From contig JAFXDG010000116.1 in the NCBI GenBank assembly GCA_017521285.1, forward strand, positions 27,559 through 91,558: a DNA stretch of 64,000 nt, in the 5' to 3' direction. Below are positions 42,860 through 51,365 of this stretch, piece by piece. The notes under the pieces are model-generated. The model was not told the DNA's origin and did no database searches. It worked only from the letters and a program-made list of their open reading frames with translations. The first letter of the stretch is position 1, and every line of letters begins with the position of its first letter. The position numbers were made by a program, and so were the translations under genes. This stretch comes from Bacteroidaceae bacterium. GTDB lineage: Bacteria > Bacteroidota > Bacteroidia > Bacteroidales > Bacteroidaceae.

Positions 42860-42933
42860 GAGCCTGAGTTTACACTACTGCCTCAGTATTGGCAGCCTCC
42901 TGCCTCAATGATGGAAGTTCTCTGCCTCGTAGG

Positions 42934-42949
42934 TGGCAGACGTCTGCCA
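42934..42949. repeat. Perfect 16-bp palindrome in a TGCCTC-rich spacer
   Basis: TGGCAGACGTCTGCCA lies in the 307-bp spacer between metG and the SDR gene. Around it TGCCTC/GGCAG occurs repeatedly (42878-42960), which could fold into a larger structure. With the palindrome at 43013-43111 this fills the convergent junction; no ORF is supported. Confidence 0.5.
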
Positions 42950-43012
42950 ACGGGTTTGGCAGTAGCAGAGGAAATAAAAAGAGAAGGCATGTTAAAATGC
43001 CGTCATTTCATC

Positions 43013-43111
43013 TTTTAGACGCGGATGACGCGGATAACGCAGATAAATTATAACCTATCGGGTATAATAATTAAATAAATCTGCGTCATCCGCGTCATCT
43101 GCGTCTGAAAA
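43013..43111. repeat. AGACGCGGATGACGC palindrome (family C, copy 1) at a convergent junction
   Basis: Left arm TTTTAGACGCGGATGACGC plus GGATAACGCAGAT; right arm ATCTGCGTCATCCGC plus GTCATCTGCGTCTGAAAAA. The interior (TAACCTATCGGGTATAATAA) is conserved with the copies at 53091 and 63729. It lies between metG and the facing SDR gene. Confidence 0.9.
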
Positions 43112-43166
43112 ATCAATTAGACACATTTGGCCTTTTTGGCTATTAGTCCTCCTATTCGGTTTTTCT

Positions 43167-43979
43167 TTACATCGCAAAAGTGTTGAATCCGCCATCAACA
43201 ACGGCTACGGTGCCGGTGACAAACTTGGCTGCATCACTGATGAGATAGTGGATGGTGCCGCAAAGTTCTTCGGGTTCACCAAAGCGTTTGAAGGGAGTTT
43301 GACGGATAACGTCTTGTCCGCGTTCAGTCAAGTTGCCCTTTCCGTCGGTCAACAGAAGCAAGTTCTGTTCGGTCAAGAAGAAGCCCGGAGCAATGGCGTT
43401 CACACGAATTTTCTCGGTAAATTTGGTGGCAACCTCGTTGGCCATGAAAGCAGTGAAGTTTGAGATGCCGGCTTTAGCAGCTGCGTAACCACAAACACGG
43501 GTCATGGGACGGAAGGCTGCCATAGACGAGAAGTTGATAATGCTTCCCTTGCCTTGCTCAACCATGGGTTTGAGGAATATTTGGGTAGGAATGACGGTAC
43601 CTGTCAGGTTCAAGTCAAGCACACGCTTGAACTGCTCGGGATCAAGGTCGAAGAAGTTTCCTGTGGGAGCGATGGTTGCACCAGGCATATTACCACCAGC
43701 TGCATTCAGCAGGGCATCTACACGGCCGTATGCTTTCAGGATGTCCTGCAAGTTCTCTTCCACCTTGGTGGCATCCATCACGTCGGTCACCAAGAACATG
43801 GCTTCACCGCCTTGTGCCTTGATGTCGGCTACAATTTTGTCTCCTACTTCGGCTTTGCGGCCCATAATTACAACTTTTGCACCCTCTTTCGCCAAATATT
43901 TGGCAATGCAACGACCCAGTACACCCGTACCTCCTGTGATGACTACCACTTGGTCTTTGATGTTGAATAATTCGTTCAT
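43167..43979 (-). CDS. SDR-family oxidoreductase, possibly mannonate/fructuronate type
   Basis: 270 residues. Short-chain dehydrogenase: VVVITGGTGVLGRCIAKYLA (NAD-binding TGxxxGxG), LLNAAGGNMPG (N-A-A-G), and the Ser/Tyr/Lys centre in IINFSSMAAF and GYAAAKAGIS. The family subgroup in Bacteroides often works as a D-mannonate oxidoreductase in hexuronate use, and a GH28 polygalacturonase gene lies nearby, but substrate cannot be decided here. Confidence 0.8.
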   Translation of the reverse strand: MNELFNIKDQVVVITGGTGVLGRCIAKYLAKEGAKVVIMGRKAEVGDKIVADIKAQGGEAMFLVTDVMDATKVEENLQDILKAYGRVDALLNAAGGNMPGATIAPTGNFFDLDPEQFKRVLDLNLTGTVIPTQIFLKPMVEQGKGSIINFSSMAAFRPMTRVCGYAAAKAGISNFTAFMANEVATKFTEKIRVNAIAPGFFLTEQNLLLLTDGKGNLTERGQDVIRQTPFKRFGEPEELCGTIHYLISDAAKFVTGTVAVVDGGFNTFAM

Positions 43980-44013
43980 ATCTTTGTCTGTTGTCTAAAA
44001 AGTTTCTTTTCGG

Positions 44014-44045
44014 CAAAGTTACATATAACTTTCTTTCGATGGAAA
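44014..44045 (-). promoter_or_regulatory. Predicted promoter of the SDR gene
   Basis: On the minus strand TTTC (44042-44045, one mismatch from TTTG), 20 nt, then TAACTTTG (44014-44021), a full TAnnTTTG match, about 35 nt from the start codon. Confidence 0.5.
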
Positions 44046-44188
44046 GAAAATGTGTTATTTATTTGTCTCATAAAGTTAAACATTCCAATTTTGCCTGTCA
44101 GAGGGCGATTTTTGTACATCTTTGGTATAAAAAACGACAGGAATCCACTAAAAAATGTAGAACTTATACAAGGTTTCTTTATTTTGTG

Positions 44189-44196
44189 TATATTTG
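44189..44196 (+). promoter_or_regulatory. -7 element for the methyltransferase-like gene
   Basis: TATATTTG, a full TAnnTTTG match, 21 nt before the ATG at 44218; no convincing -33 element. Its position excludes the in-frame start at 44194. Confidence 0.45.
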
Positions 44197-44217
44197 CACA
44201 GGTCAATACCGTGTTTG

Positions 44218-44898
44218 ATGAATTTTCTGAAAAGAATATATATATGGTGCAAGCGTTTCCGCTATCGGCGGGGGTATGGGGTGCATTCTCCCTTTGCTTT
44301 CGGACTGATAACGGATGTGGTGTACGAACGGTTGCCTTATTATGCGTATGCAGAGTTGAAGGCTCGGCGCCGTTCGTTGCCTCGAAAAGCAGTAGTTCTT
44401 CCCGAGCGGGTGGACAAATTGCTTTTTCGTCTGGTCAACCGGTTTCGTCCCCAGCGGATATTGGAGGTAGGCACTGGTGCAGGACTTAGCCTTTGTTACC
44501 TGGCTGCAGGCCGGGCGGATGCCCAGTGTGTGTCGCTGGTTGATGGAGATGCTTCAGGAGTGGAAGAGCGGTTGATTGATTCGTGCTCGAATGTCACCGT
44601 GGTAGCAGCTCCCTTGTTGCCTGCCTTTCGTAAAGAATTGGCTTTGGAGCCTGAGGTGGAAATGTTGCATATTGCCCATACACAAAACTACGCGCAGGTC
44701 TTCGAAGAATTTTTTCCCTACGCGGGAAAAAAAACTTGTGTGGTAATAGAGGGGATATATGAGACAAAGGCCAAGAGTGAATGGTGGCACAAGTTGGTGG
44801 CCGACGAACGGACGGGTGTTACCTTCGACCTTTACGATGTGGGTATTGTCTTCTTCGACTTCTCGAAGAACAAGCAACACTACGTCGTGAACTTCTGA
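44218..44898 (+). CDS. SAM-dependent methyltransferase-like protein
   Basis: 226 residues from MNFLKRIYIWCKRFRYRRGY. RILEVGTGAGLSLCYLAAG is a class I SAM-binding motif I (E-V-G-T-G-A-G). The basic N-terminus and GYGVHSPFAFGLITDVVYE are typical of a Bacteroidales family with few characterised members. Whether it retains methyl transfer is unclear; the later motifs are weak. Substrate unknown. Confidence 0.7.
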   Translation: MNFLKRIYIWCKRFRYRRGYGVHSPFAFGLITDVVYERLPYYAYAELKARRRSLPRKAVVLPERVDKLLFRLVNRFRPQRILEVGTGAGLSLCYLAAGRADAQCVSLVDGDASGVEERLIDSCSNVTVVAAPLLPAFRKELALEPEVEMLHIAHTQNYAQVFEEFFPYAGKKTCVVIEGIYETKAKSEWWHKLVADERTGVTFDLYDVGIVFFDFSKNKQHYVVNF

Positions 44899-44945
44899 CA
44901 ATTGGAAATGATAAAAACAATAAAATAGAAAACTAATAAAAAGAG

Positions 44946-46565
44946 ATGAAAAAGACTTTTAAGAATGTAGCCATGATGCTGTTTGCCCTTGCGGCACTGA
45001 CTGCTTGTGGTGGTGCAGCTTCACAATCGCAGCAGACTTCGTGCGGACAGGGTATCTGTCCTTCAGTGTTTGACAATCTTCCATTCGAAATGAAGACCGT
45101 TGAACAACCTTCTTTCCCTGATTACCAAGTAAACATTGTTGATTTTGGTGCTAAAGGTGATGGTACTTTTCTCAATACCGAGGCCATCAACAAAGCCATC
45201 ACTACCGTCAGTGAAAAAGGGGGTGGCAAGGTGGTTATCCCTGCCGGTATCTGGTACACAGGTCCTATTGTCTTGAAGAGCAACGTCAATCTTCATGCCG
45301 AAGCCAATGCTTTGGTGATTTTCTCTGATGATTTCTCACTTTATCCCATTTTGGATACTTCGTTTGAAGGATTGAACACTCGTCGTTGCCAATCGCCTCT
45401 GTCTGCCAATGGTGCAGAAAACATTGCCATCACCGGTAAGGGTGTGTTTGATGGCTCAGGCGATAGCTGGCGTCCTGTGAAGAAAAGCAAGATGACAGAC
45501 GGTCAGTGGAAGAAACTGGTCAATAGTGGTGGGGTAGTGGAAGGAAATGTGTGGTATCCTACCGAGGGTTCTCTGAAGGGAGCCAAGGCTACCAAGCAAT
45601 TCAACACACCCGAAGGACTCACCACGCAAGCCGAATGGGATGAAGTTCGTCCTTGGCTCCGTCCTGTGCTTCTCAGTTTTGTGAATTGTAAGCGCGTGTT
45701 GTTGGAGGATGCAACTTTCAAGAATTCACCTGCATGGTGCCTCCATCCTCTGATGTGTCAGGACATTACATTGAATCGTGTGAAGGTGTTCAACCCTTGG
45801 TATTCACAGAATGGTGATGCTCTCGATTTGGAGTCGTGCAAAAATGCATTGGTCATAAATTGTCTGTTTGATGCTGGTGACGATGCCATTTGTATCAAGT
45901 CAGGTAAGGATAAGGATGGTCGCGAGCGCGGTATCCCTTGCGAAAATGTGGTGGTGAAGAACAATGTGGTGCTTCATGGCCATGGAGGATTCGTGGTGGG
46001 TAGCGAAATGTCCGGTGGTGTGAAGAATATCTATGTTTCTGATTGTTCTTTCTTGGGGACAGACGTAGGCCTCCGTTTCAAGAGTACCCGTGGACGTGGA
46101 GGTGTGGTGGAAAACATCTACATCGACAACATCAATATGATTGATATCCCCAATGAACCACTTCTTTTCGACCTTTTCTACGGAGGTAAGGGTGCAGGCG
46201 AAGAGACTGACGAAGAAGTGGCAGCCCGTATGCGTGCCGCCATCCCTGCCGTAACCGAAGAGACTCCGGCTTTCCGTAATATCTTTATTTCCAACGTGAA
46301 TTGTAAGGGTACTGATGGCCGTGCCATGTTCTTCAATGGTTTGCCCGAAATGCCTGTCAAGAACGTAGTGGTTAAGAATGTGGTCATTACCGAAGCCAAG
46401 AAGGGTATTGTAATCAGTCAGGCAGAAGATGTGACTTTGGAAAATGTTCGCATCGAAACCATTGACGGAAGCGACCGCCTGAAGGTGAATAATGCCAAGA
46501 ATCTGAAAGTCGGTGATAAGGTGTATGCCGAAATCGGATATAAGGCACAGAGTGTAGCATTGTAA
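44946..46565 (+). CDS. Glycoside hydrolase family 28 (polygalacturonase-like) lipoprotein
   Basis: 539 residues; lipobox LTAC (Cys 21), so probably periplasmic or surface-anchored. Right-handed parallel beta-helix of GH28 type: VNIVDFGAKGDGTFLNTEAI opening, then catalytic NGDALD, DAGDDAICIKSGKD (two Asp), HGHGGFVVGSE and LRFKSTRGRGG, all four conserved GH28 motifs. It hydrolyses galacturonan or related alpha-linked uronic/rhamno-galacturonan chains. No SusC/SusD pair is adjacent, so it is not in a classical PUL. The PduO-type gene starts 3 nt downstream. Confidence 0.92.
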   Translation: MKKTFKNVAMMLFALAALTACGGAASQSQQTSCGQGICPSVFDNLPFEMKTVEQPSFPDYQVNIVDFGAKGDGTFLNTEAINKAITTVSEKGGGKVVIPAGIWYTGPIVLKSNVNLHAEANALVIFSDDFSLYPILDTSFEGLNTRRCQSPLSANGAENIAITGKGVFDGSGDSWRPVKKSKMTDGQWKKLVNSGGVVEGNVWYPTEGSLKGAKATKQFNTPEGLTTQAEWDEVRPWLRPVLLSFVNCKRVLLEDATFKNSPAWCLHPLMCQDITLNRVKVFNPWYSQNGDALDLESCKNALVINCLFDAGDDAICIKSGKDKDGRERGIPCENVVVKNNVVLHGHGGFVVGSEMSGGVKNIYVSDCSFLGTDVGLRFKSTRGRGGVVENIYIDNINMIDIPNEPLLFDLFYGGKGAGEETDEEVAARMRAAIPAVTEETPAFRNIFISNVNCKGTDGRAMFFNGLPEMPVKNVVVKNVVITEAKKGIVISQAEDVTLENVRIETIDGSDRLKVNNAKNLKVGDKVYAEIGYKAQSVAL

Positions 46566-46568
46566 GAA

Positions 46569-47126
46569 ATGAAGATTTATACCAAAACCGGTGACGGAGG
46601 AAAAACCAGCCTTGTGGGAGGTGCACGTGTGGCAAAGACACACGTGCGCCTCGAGGCGTATGGTACGCTGGATGAATTGAATGCTCATCTGGGAATGCTT
46701 GCAACACTTTGGACGGATGAGTCCGATGTGGTCGATGTTCATTGGATGCAGCGTCTCCTTTTTGTTGCAGGCACATTGCTCGCTACGGAAGAGGATTCTC
46801 CCTGTTGGAGCCAATTGCAGCGTGTGACGGATGCTGATGTGGCTCGTATCGAATGTCTCATTGACTCGGTGCAGGAAACCCTTCCACCAATGCGGGCGTT
46901 TATCCTTCCTGGAGGCACCTCGGCCAGTGCTCAAGCGCACATCTGTCGTACCGTATGTCGGCGGGCAGAAAGAAGGGTATTGGCTATGTCTGAGGCGGGT
47001 ATCCGTGTAGAGGGACAAGTAATCGCATTATTGAACCGCTTATCGGATTATTTGTTTGTTTTGGCGCGCAAAATCAATCATCTTGCAAATTGTGATGAAA
47101 TTTTTTATAATAATGCTTGTGATTGA
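46569..47126 (+). CDS. Cob(I)yrinic acid a,c-diamide adenosyltransferase, PduO type
   Basis: 185 residues. KIYTKTGDGGKTSLVGGARV (ATP-binding), LEAYGTLDELNAHLGML, and RAERRVLAMSE with ALLNRLSDYLFVLAR-like ending are the PduO/MMAB signatures; it adds the adenosyl group to corrinoids. It starts 3 nt after the GH28 stop and is probably co-transcribed with it although the functions look unrelated. No cobalamin riboswitch was seen upstream. Confidence 0.92.
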   Translation: MKIYTKTGDGGKTSLVGGARVAKTHVRLEAYGTLDELNAHLGMLATLWTDESDVVDVHWMQRLLFVAGTLLATEEDSPCWSQLQRVTDADVARIECLIDSVQETLPPMRAFILPGGTSASAQAHICRTVCRRAERRVLAMSEAGIRVEGQVIALLNRLSDYLFVLARKINHLANCDEIFYNNACD

Positions 47127-47146
47127 GAATATTTGTTTTATTTTTG
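47116..47146 (+). promoter_or_regulatory. Predicted promoter of the DUF2795 gene
   Basis: CTTG (47116-47119), 19 nt, TATTTTTG (47139-47146, full TAnnTTTG). The -33 element overlaps the last codons of the adenosyltransferase gene. Confidence 0.55.
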
Positions 47147-47175
47147 CGGCCAAATTATAAATAAGGTATAAAACT

Positions 47176-47397
47176 ATGTATTGGACATTGGAATTGGCCT
47201 CCAAACTGGAGGATGCTCCTTGGCCTGCTTCCAAGGACGAATTGATTGACTACGCTGTGCGTTCAGGCGCACCACTTGAAGTGATAGAGAACTTGCAAGA
47301 GATAGAAGACGAGGGTGATGTTTACGAATCTATCGAGGAAATTTGGCCCGATTATCCCAGCAAGGAAGACTTTTTCTTCAACGAGGATGAGTATTAA
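47176..47397 (+). CDS. DUF2795 domain protein
   Basis: 73 residues, acidic. YWTLELASKLEDAPWPASKD and ELIDYAVRSGAPLEVIENLQ then IEEIWPDYPSKEDFFFNEDE match the compact DUF2795 family common in Bacteroidales. No catalytic motif. It has its own predicted promoter and a strong terminator, so it is probably a monocistronic, well-expressed small protein of unknown function. Confidence 0.85.
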   Translation: MYWTLELASKLEDAPWPASKDELIDYAVRSGAPLEVIENLQEIEDEGDVYESIEEIWPDYPSKEDFFFNEDEY

Positions 47398-47400
47398 AAC

Positions 47401-47436
47401 AACGGAGAATGTGCTTTAAATGTCACATTCTCCGTT
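47401..47436 (+). terminator. Strong terminator after the DUF2795 gene
   Basis: A perfect 13-bp stem, AACGGAGAATGTG with CACATTCTCCGTT, and a 10-nt loop, followed by ACTTTTATT, 3 nt after the stop codon. Confidence 0.8.
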
Positions 47437-47474
47437 ACTTTTATTGAGAAATTGACATTTTTTTCGTTTTTTTC

Positions 47475-47505
47475 TTTGTAGGGCAAAATATTCTATGTAT
47501 TTTTG
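47475..47505 (+). promoter_or_regulatory. Predicted strong promoter of the coiled-coil lipoprotein gene
   Basis: TTTG (47475-47478), 19 nt, TATTTTTG (47498-47505): both boxes match the Bacteroidetes consensus perfectly. The leader is about 110 nt and AT-rich. Confidence 0.65.
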
Positions 47506-47624
47506 TCGCCTAATAGTATGCGTTCGTGTGCACATATGGTTCATGTGTCTGTATCGCGCGTACCTAATTTATATTATATAGCATTAGAAAAGAAATAGAA
47601 ATTTAATAACTAATAATTTAATTT

Positions 47625-50045
47625 ATGATGAAGAAAATCTTTGGAAAGTGTTTCATGGTGGCAGCATTGGTTGCAGCTGTGGGAACTGTCTCATCTTGTA
47701 AAGATTACAATGATGAGATGAATACTGAGAATCGCATTCAAGATGCAAATCTAAAGAAGCAGATTGAAGAGTTGCTGGCTAAGCACAATGCTGACATAGA
47801 TGCTGCAAAAGATGAGCGTGATCGTATTGAAGGTGAATTGGATCAGCATATTGCTGATGCAGAAGCTAAGTATGCAACTAAGGCTGAACTTGAGGCTGCA
47901 AAGGCTGAACTTGTTGCCGCAGATGCTGCTTTGCAGGCTGAACTTGAAGCTGTAAAGGCTGACTTTGCGGCAGCTGATGCTTCTTTGAAAGCGGAACTTC
48001 AGAATCAGATTAATGGTTTGCAGACTCAAATTAATGATATTCAGAATAAACTTGATGGAGTTAATACTCAGCTTGGTGATTTGAATACTAAGATTGACCA
48101 AGTAAAGAGTGATCTTGAGGCTAAGATTGCAGCTTTGGCACAGTGCAATTGTGATATTGCCAAGTTGGAAAAAGTTGTTACTGACTTGACTGCTCTTACA
48201 GTTAAGGTTGGTGATTTGGAAAAAGAACTGCAGAAGGCTGCAACCAAGGATGAGTTGAACAACTATGCAACAACTGCCCAATTGCAGGCTTTGCAAGATA
48301 TTGTGAATGGCTTGGTTTCTTGTGGTTGCGGTGATTTGTTGTCAAAAGTAACTGCCATTGAAGGCCAGTTGTCTTCTTTCGCTACATTGACTGATCTTGC
48401 AAACCTGAAGTTGCAAGTAGAGTCTGATTCTGTGAGAATTGATGCACTTCAGCAAGCGATCGCACAAATCAAAGAGTGCACTCAGTGTGACTCATTAGCG
48501 ACTGCATTGAAGGCTCTTGAAGATAAGCATGCTGCAGAGATTAAGGCCATCGAAGATAATATGGCTAATCTTTATGAGAAGATTGTTTTGAACGAGGAGT
48601 TGGCAAAGCAATATACAGATGATGCTATCGCAGCTTTGAAGGATTATGTTGTTCCTGAAATTGATGGTCTTAAAGGTCTTTTGAATCAAGTTCGTCTTGA
48701 TGTTGAGGCTTTGAAGCCTTTGCAGGTTGCTGTTGCAGAGTTAAAGATTGCTGTTGCAGCGAACACTAATGCAATCAATGCCTTGACTCAGAAAGTTGAC
48801 AACTTGGAAGACGCTATTGAACAGCGCATTTCAAGCGTGAATATCCAAGGTGCTTACAGCCCTGTTATCGGTTACTTCAATATCCCGATGGGTATCAAGT
48901 CTAACATCATTGCAGCTTATTATGGTGAGTTTGCTACTGGTGAGACTGAAATTAACTTCCCCTTCGTTTATTCAAGTTCAATGCTTGATGGCAGTCTCAA
49001 TGCTCTGAATGATTTGCAGGCTTCTTTGGGTTATGCTGGTGAAACTATTGATGCACTCAACGATGGTAAAGCTGGTAAGATTTATTTGACAATCAATCCT
49101 ACTGAAGTTAATCTTGATTCTGTTAAGTTCGCTCTTGTAAATAGCTTGGGTGAGAATGCTCCTGTAGAGTTGACAGTTCAACCTTCTGAAGATAAGCTCT
49201 CATTTGGTTACACTCGTGCAGGTGGTGCTGCATTGTATGAAGCTGTAGCAACTATCACTGATACTGAAGCTACTGGTCTCAGCTTGAATGTGTCAGATTA
49301 CAAAGAAGTATTCCGTGACTTGAAGAATGGTGACGATATTGATCTCTCTTTGATTGCTGAGGCTCTTTATGGTACATTCAACGAAATTGCTGATGCTAAT
49401 GCTGTAAGTGCTGCATGGACAGATGTAATGGGTCATTCACATACCGTTTTGTCAAATTATGACATTGCTGCTTTGTCTGTACAGCCTTTGAGCTTTGCTT
49501 TCATGAAGGATGTAACAGTTGAGACTGTTCCTGGATATGAAAAAGCTAAGGAACTTATCGCTGAAATGATTGATCGTCTCAATGCTGATATGGATGGGCA
49601 TAAATTTGATAGAGTAGAACGTGGACTTTATAAGTATCTTGATAAGGTGAACAACTACTTAAGTGGTGTCCTCAGCTCTGTAAACGCTAAGTTGCAGCCT
49701 GTTTTGTTATCTTATGCTGATAAGAACTTTGCTCTCTTGGGTCAATCAGAGACTCGTCCTGTTGAGGTTGCAAACGAGTTGACTTTGGTTCCCACTACTT
49801 ACTCTGGTGAGTTGCTTGCTCCTGCTTACAAGAAGTATGTTGCCATTACTGCTGTAAATGGTTCTACAGATAATTTGGATGCTGTTAATGCTGCTGCAGG
49901 TGAGGACCTCAATAAGGTATTGGATGGTGATGTTCGCGAAATCACATTCAAGGGCGAGTCTGGTAATACTTACGAAATCACTTACTCAGCTCTTGACTAT
50001 GCAGGTTTCGTTGTTAATACTAAGTACTACGTAACTGTAAAGTAA
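47625..50045 (+). CDS. Large coiled-coil lipoprotein with paired cysteines
   Basis: 806 residues, lipobox VSSC (Cys 25). About residues 35-420 are an Ala/Glu/Leu/Asp-rich coiled coil with repetitive segments (LEAAKAELVAADAALQAEL, QINGLQTQINDIQNKLDG). Three close Cys pairs lie in it: C174/C176, C233/C235, C285/C288. The C-terminal about 380 residues form a beta-rich domain starting VNIQGAYSPVIGYFNIPMG. Strongly biased codons (GCT, GAA, AAG) and a consensus promoter suggest an abundant envelope protein. Next to it is an OmpA-type gene. Family not recognised; a surface-layer or outer-membrane-spanning structural role is a guess. Confidence 0.8.
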   Translation: MMKKIFGKCFMVAALVAAVGTVSSCKDYNDEMNTENRIQDANLKKQIEELLAKHNADIDAAKDERDRIEGELDQHIADAEAKYATKAELEAAKAELVAADAALQAELEAVKADFAAADASLKAELQNQINGLQTQINDIQNKLDGVNTQLGDLNTKIDQVKSDLEAKIAALAQCNCDIAKLEKVVTDLTALTVKVGDLEKELQKAATKDELNNYATTAQLQALQDIVNGLVSCGCGDLLSKVTAIEGQLSSFATLTDLANLKLQVESDSVRIDALQQAIAQIKECTQCDSLATALKALEDKHAAEIKAIEDNMANLYEKIVLNEELAKQYTDDAIAALKDYVVPEIDGLKGLLNQVRLDVEALKPLQVAVAELKIAVAANTNAINALTQKVDNLEDAIEQRISSVNIQGAYSPVIGYFNIPMGIKSNIIAAYYGEFATGETEINFPFVYSSSMLDGSLNALNDLQASLGYAGETIDALNDGKAGKIYLTINPTEVNLDSVKFALVNSLGENAPVELTVQPSEDKLSFGYTRAGGAALYEAVATITDTEATGLSLNVSDYKEVFRDLKNGDDIDLSLIAEALYGTFNEIADANAVSAAWTDVMGHSHTVLSNYDIAALSVQPLSFAFMKDVTVETVPGYEKAKELIAEMIDRLNADMDGHKFDRVERGLYKYLDKVNNYLSGVLSSVNAKLQPVLLSYADKNFALLGQSETRPVEVANELTLVPTTYSGELLAPAYKKYVAITAVNGSTDNLDAVNAAAGEDLNKVLDGDVREITFKGESGNTYEITYSALDYAGFVVNTKYYVTVK

Positions 50046-50074
50046 TCAAAGGAAGTAAGAGAGACTAATAATAT

Positions 50075-50118
50075 AATAAGGTAGGAAAGGTTCTACATGT
50101 TATCTTTCCTCCCTTATT
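50075..50118 (+). promoter_or_regulatory. Hairpin between the coiled-coil lipoprotein and ompA-like genes
   Basis: AATAAGGTAGGAAAG pairs with CTTTCCTCCCTTATT (one mismatch, 15-bp stem, 14-nt loop). No U-tract follows, so read-through into the OmpA gene is expected; it may set their ratio or stabilise the upstream mRNA. Confidence 0.6.
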
Positions 50119-50150
50119 GAAGAAATAACAATTTAATAAAAGAAAAGAAT

Positions 50151-51269
50151 ATGAAATTCAATAAGATGATATTGTCAGGTCTTCTTTTGGGTGCTTCTCT
50201 TTGTGCCAATGCACAGCAGCAGAAGACAGAGACCGTAGATGTATTCAATCCTCACTGGTATATCCAAGCTCAGATTGGTGCTCAGCACACATTGGGTGAA
50301 ATTTCTTTTGGTGATTTGATTTCTCCGAACGCACAGTTGAGTGCAGGTTATAACTTTAATCCTGTTTTGGGAGTTCGCTTGGGTGTGAATGCTTGGGAAA
50401 GTAAGGCTGGTTGGGAAACTGGTACACAGTATGAGTGGAAATGGAACTATGTTGCTCCTTCTGCTGACCTTACTGTTAACTTGAGTAACTTGACTTGTGG
50501 TTACAAGGCTGGTCGCAAGTTTAATGTTAGTTGGTTTGCTGGTATAGGTGCCAACATTGCATTTGGTAATGATGAAGCTCAAGATGTAAATGCTGCTATT
50601 GGTGCTGTTTCTTTGAATAGCCAGAATCTTTCTCTCTTGTGGGACGGAACAAAGGTTCGTGTTCAGGGACGTACAGGTTTGATGGCTGATTACAATATCA
50701 GCGACCGTTGGAGTGTTGGTCTTGAAGTACAGGCTAACCTTATCAATGATCATTACAACTCTAAGCAAGCTGGTAACTCTGACTGGTTCTTCAATGGTTT
50801 GTTGGGTGTGAAGTACAACTTCAGCAAGACTTACACTCAGAAGGAAGTATTGGTTCCTGCTGCTCCCGAGCGCGTTGTTGAGCGCGTTATCGAGCGTGTA
50901 GTTGAGAAGCCGGCTCCTGTTGCTGCTGTAACAGAAAAGGTTGTTGAGCCTTTGCGTCGTGATATATTCTTCACTATCCGTAGCACATCCATTACTTCTT
51001 CTGAAATGCAGAAGGTAAAGGATATCGCTGATTACTTGAAGGCTAATCCCAAAGCTACTGTAGAAATCACAGGTTATGCTGACAAGGGTACAGGTAATGC
51101 TACCATTAACAAGGGCCTTTCTGAGAAGCGTGCTCAGATAGTAGTTGACACACTCGTGAAGGATTTCGGTATCAGTGCATCTCGCATCAAGTCTGACAGC
51201 AAGGGTGATACTGTTCAGCCGTTTGAGGAAGAGGTTCTTAACCGTGTGAGCATTTGTATCGCTAAGTAA
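50151..51269 (+). CDS. OmpA-family outer-membrane protein
   Basis: 372 residues. Signal peptide ILSGLLLGASLCANAQ, an N-terminal eight-strand barrel region (WYIQAQIGAQHTLGEISFGD through NGLLGVKYNFSKTY), a linker of repeated VVERVIERVVEKPAP, and a C-terminal peptidoglycan-binding OmpA domain (VKDIADYLKANPKATVEITG, YADKGTGNATINKGLSEKRA). Same biased codon use as the preceding lipoprotein, so both are probably abundant and linked in the envelope. Confidence 0.92.
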   Translation: MKFNKMILSGLLLGASLCANAQQQKTETVDVFNPHWYIQAQIGAQHTLGEISFGDLISPNAQLSAGYNFNPVLGVRLGVNAWESKAGWETGTQYEWKWNYVAPSADLTVNLSNLTCGYKAGRKFNVSWFAGIGANIAFGNDEAQDVNAAIGAVSLNSQNLSLLWDGTKVRVQGRTGLMADYNISDRWSVGLEVQANLINDHYNSKQAGNSDWFFNGLLGVKYNFSKTYTQKEVLVPAAPERVVERVIERVVEKPAPVAAVTEKVVEPLRRDIFFTIRSTSITSSEMQKVKDIADYLKANPKATVEITGYADKGTGNATINKGLSEKRAQIVVDTLVKDFGISASRIKSDSKGDTVQPFEEEVLNRVSICIAK

Positions 51270-51302
51270 AATTTGCCTATATTGATTTAGGTCGTATATT
51301 TC

Positions 51303-51358
51303 TCTGCCCAATAACTGACAGTTAGTAAGGCTGTCGGTTGTTGGGCAGAATCTTTTTC
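51303..51358 (+). terminator. Terminator after the OmpA-family gene
   Basis: A long stem formed by TCTGCCCAATAACTGACAG and CTGTCGGTTGTTGGGCAGA (two mismatched or G-T positions) is followed by ATCTTTTTCTC. It ends just before the next start codon (51366). Confidence 0.8.
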
Positions 51359-51365
51359 TCTATAT

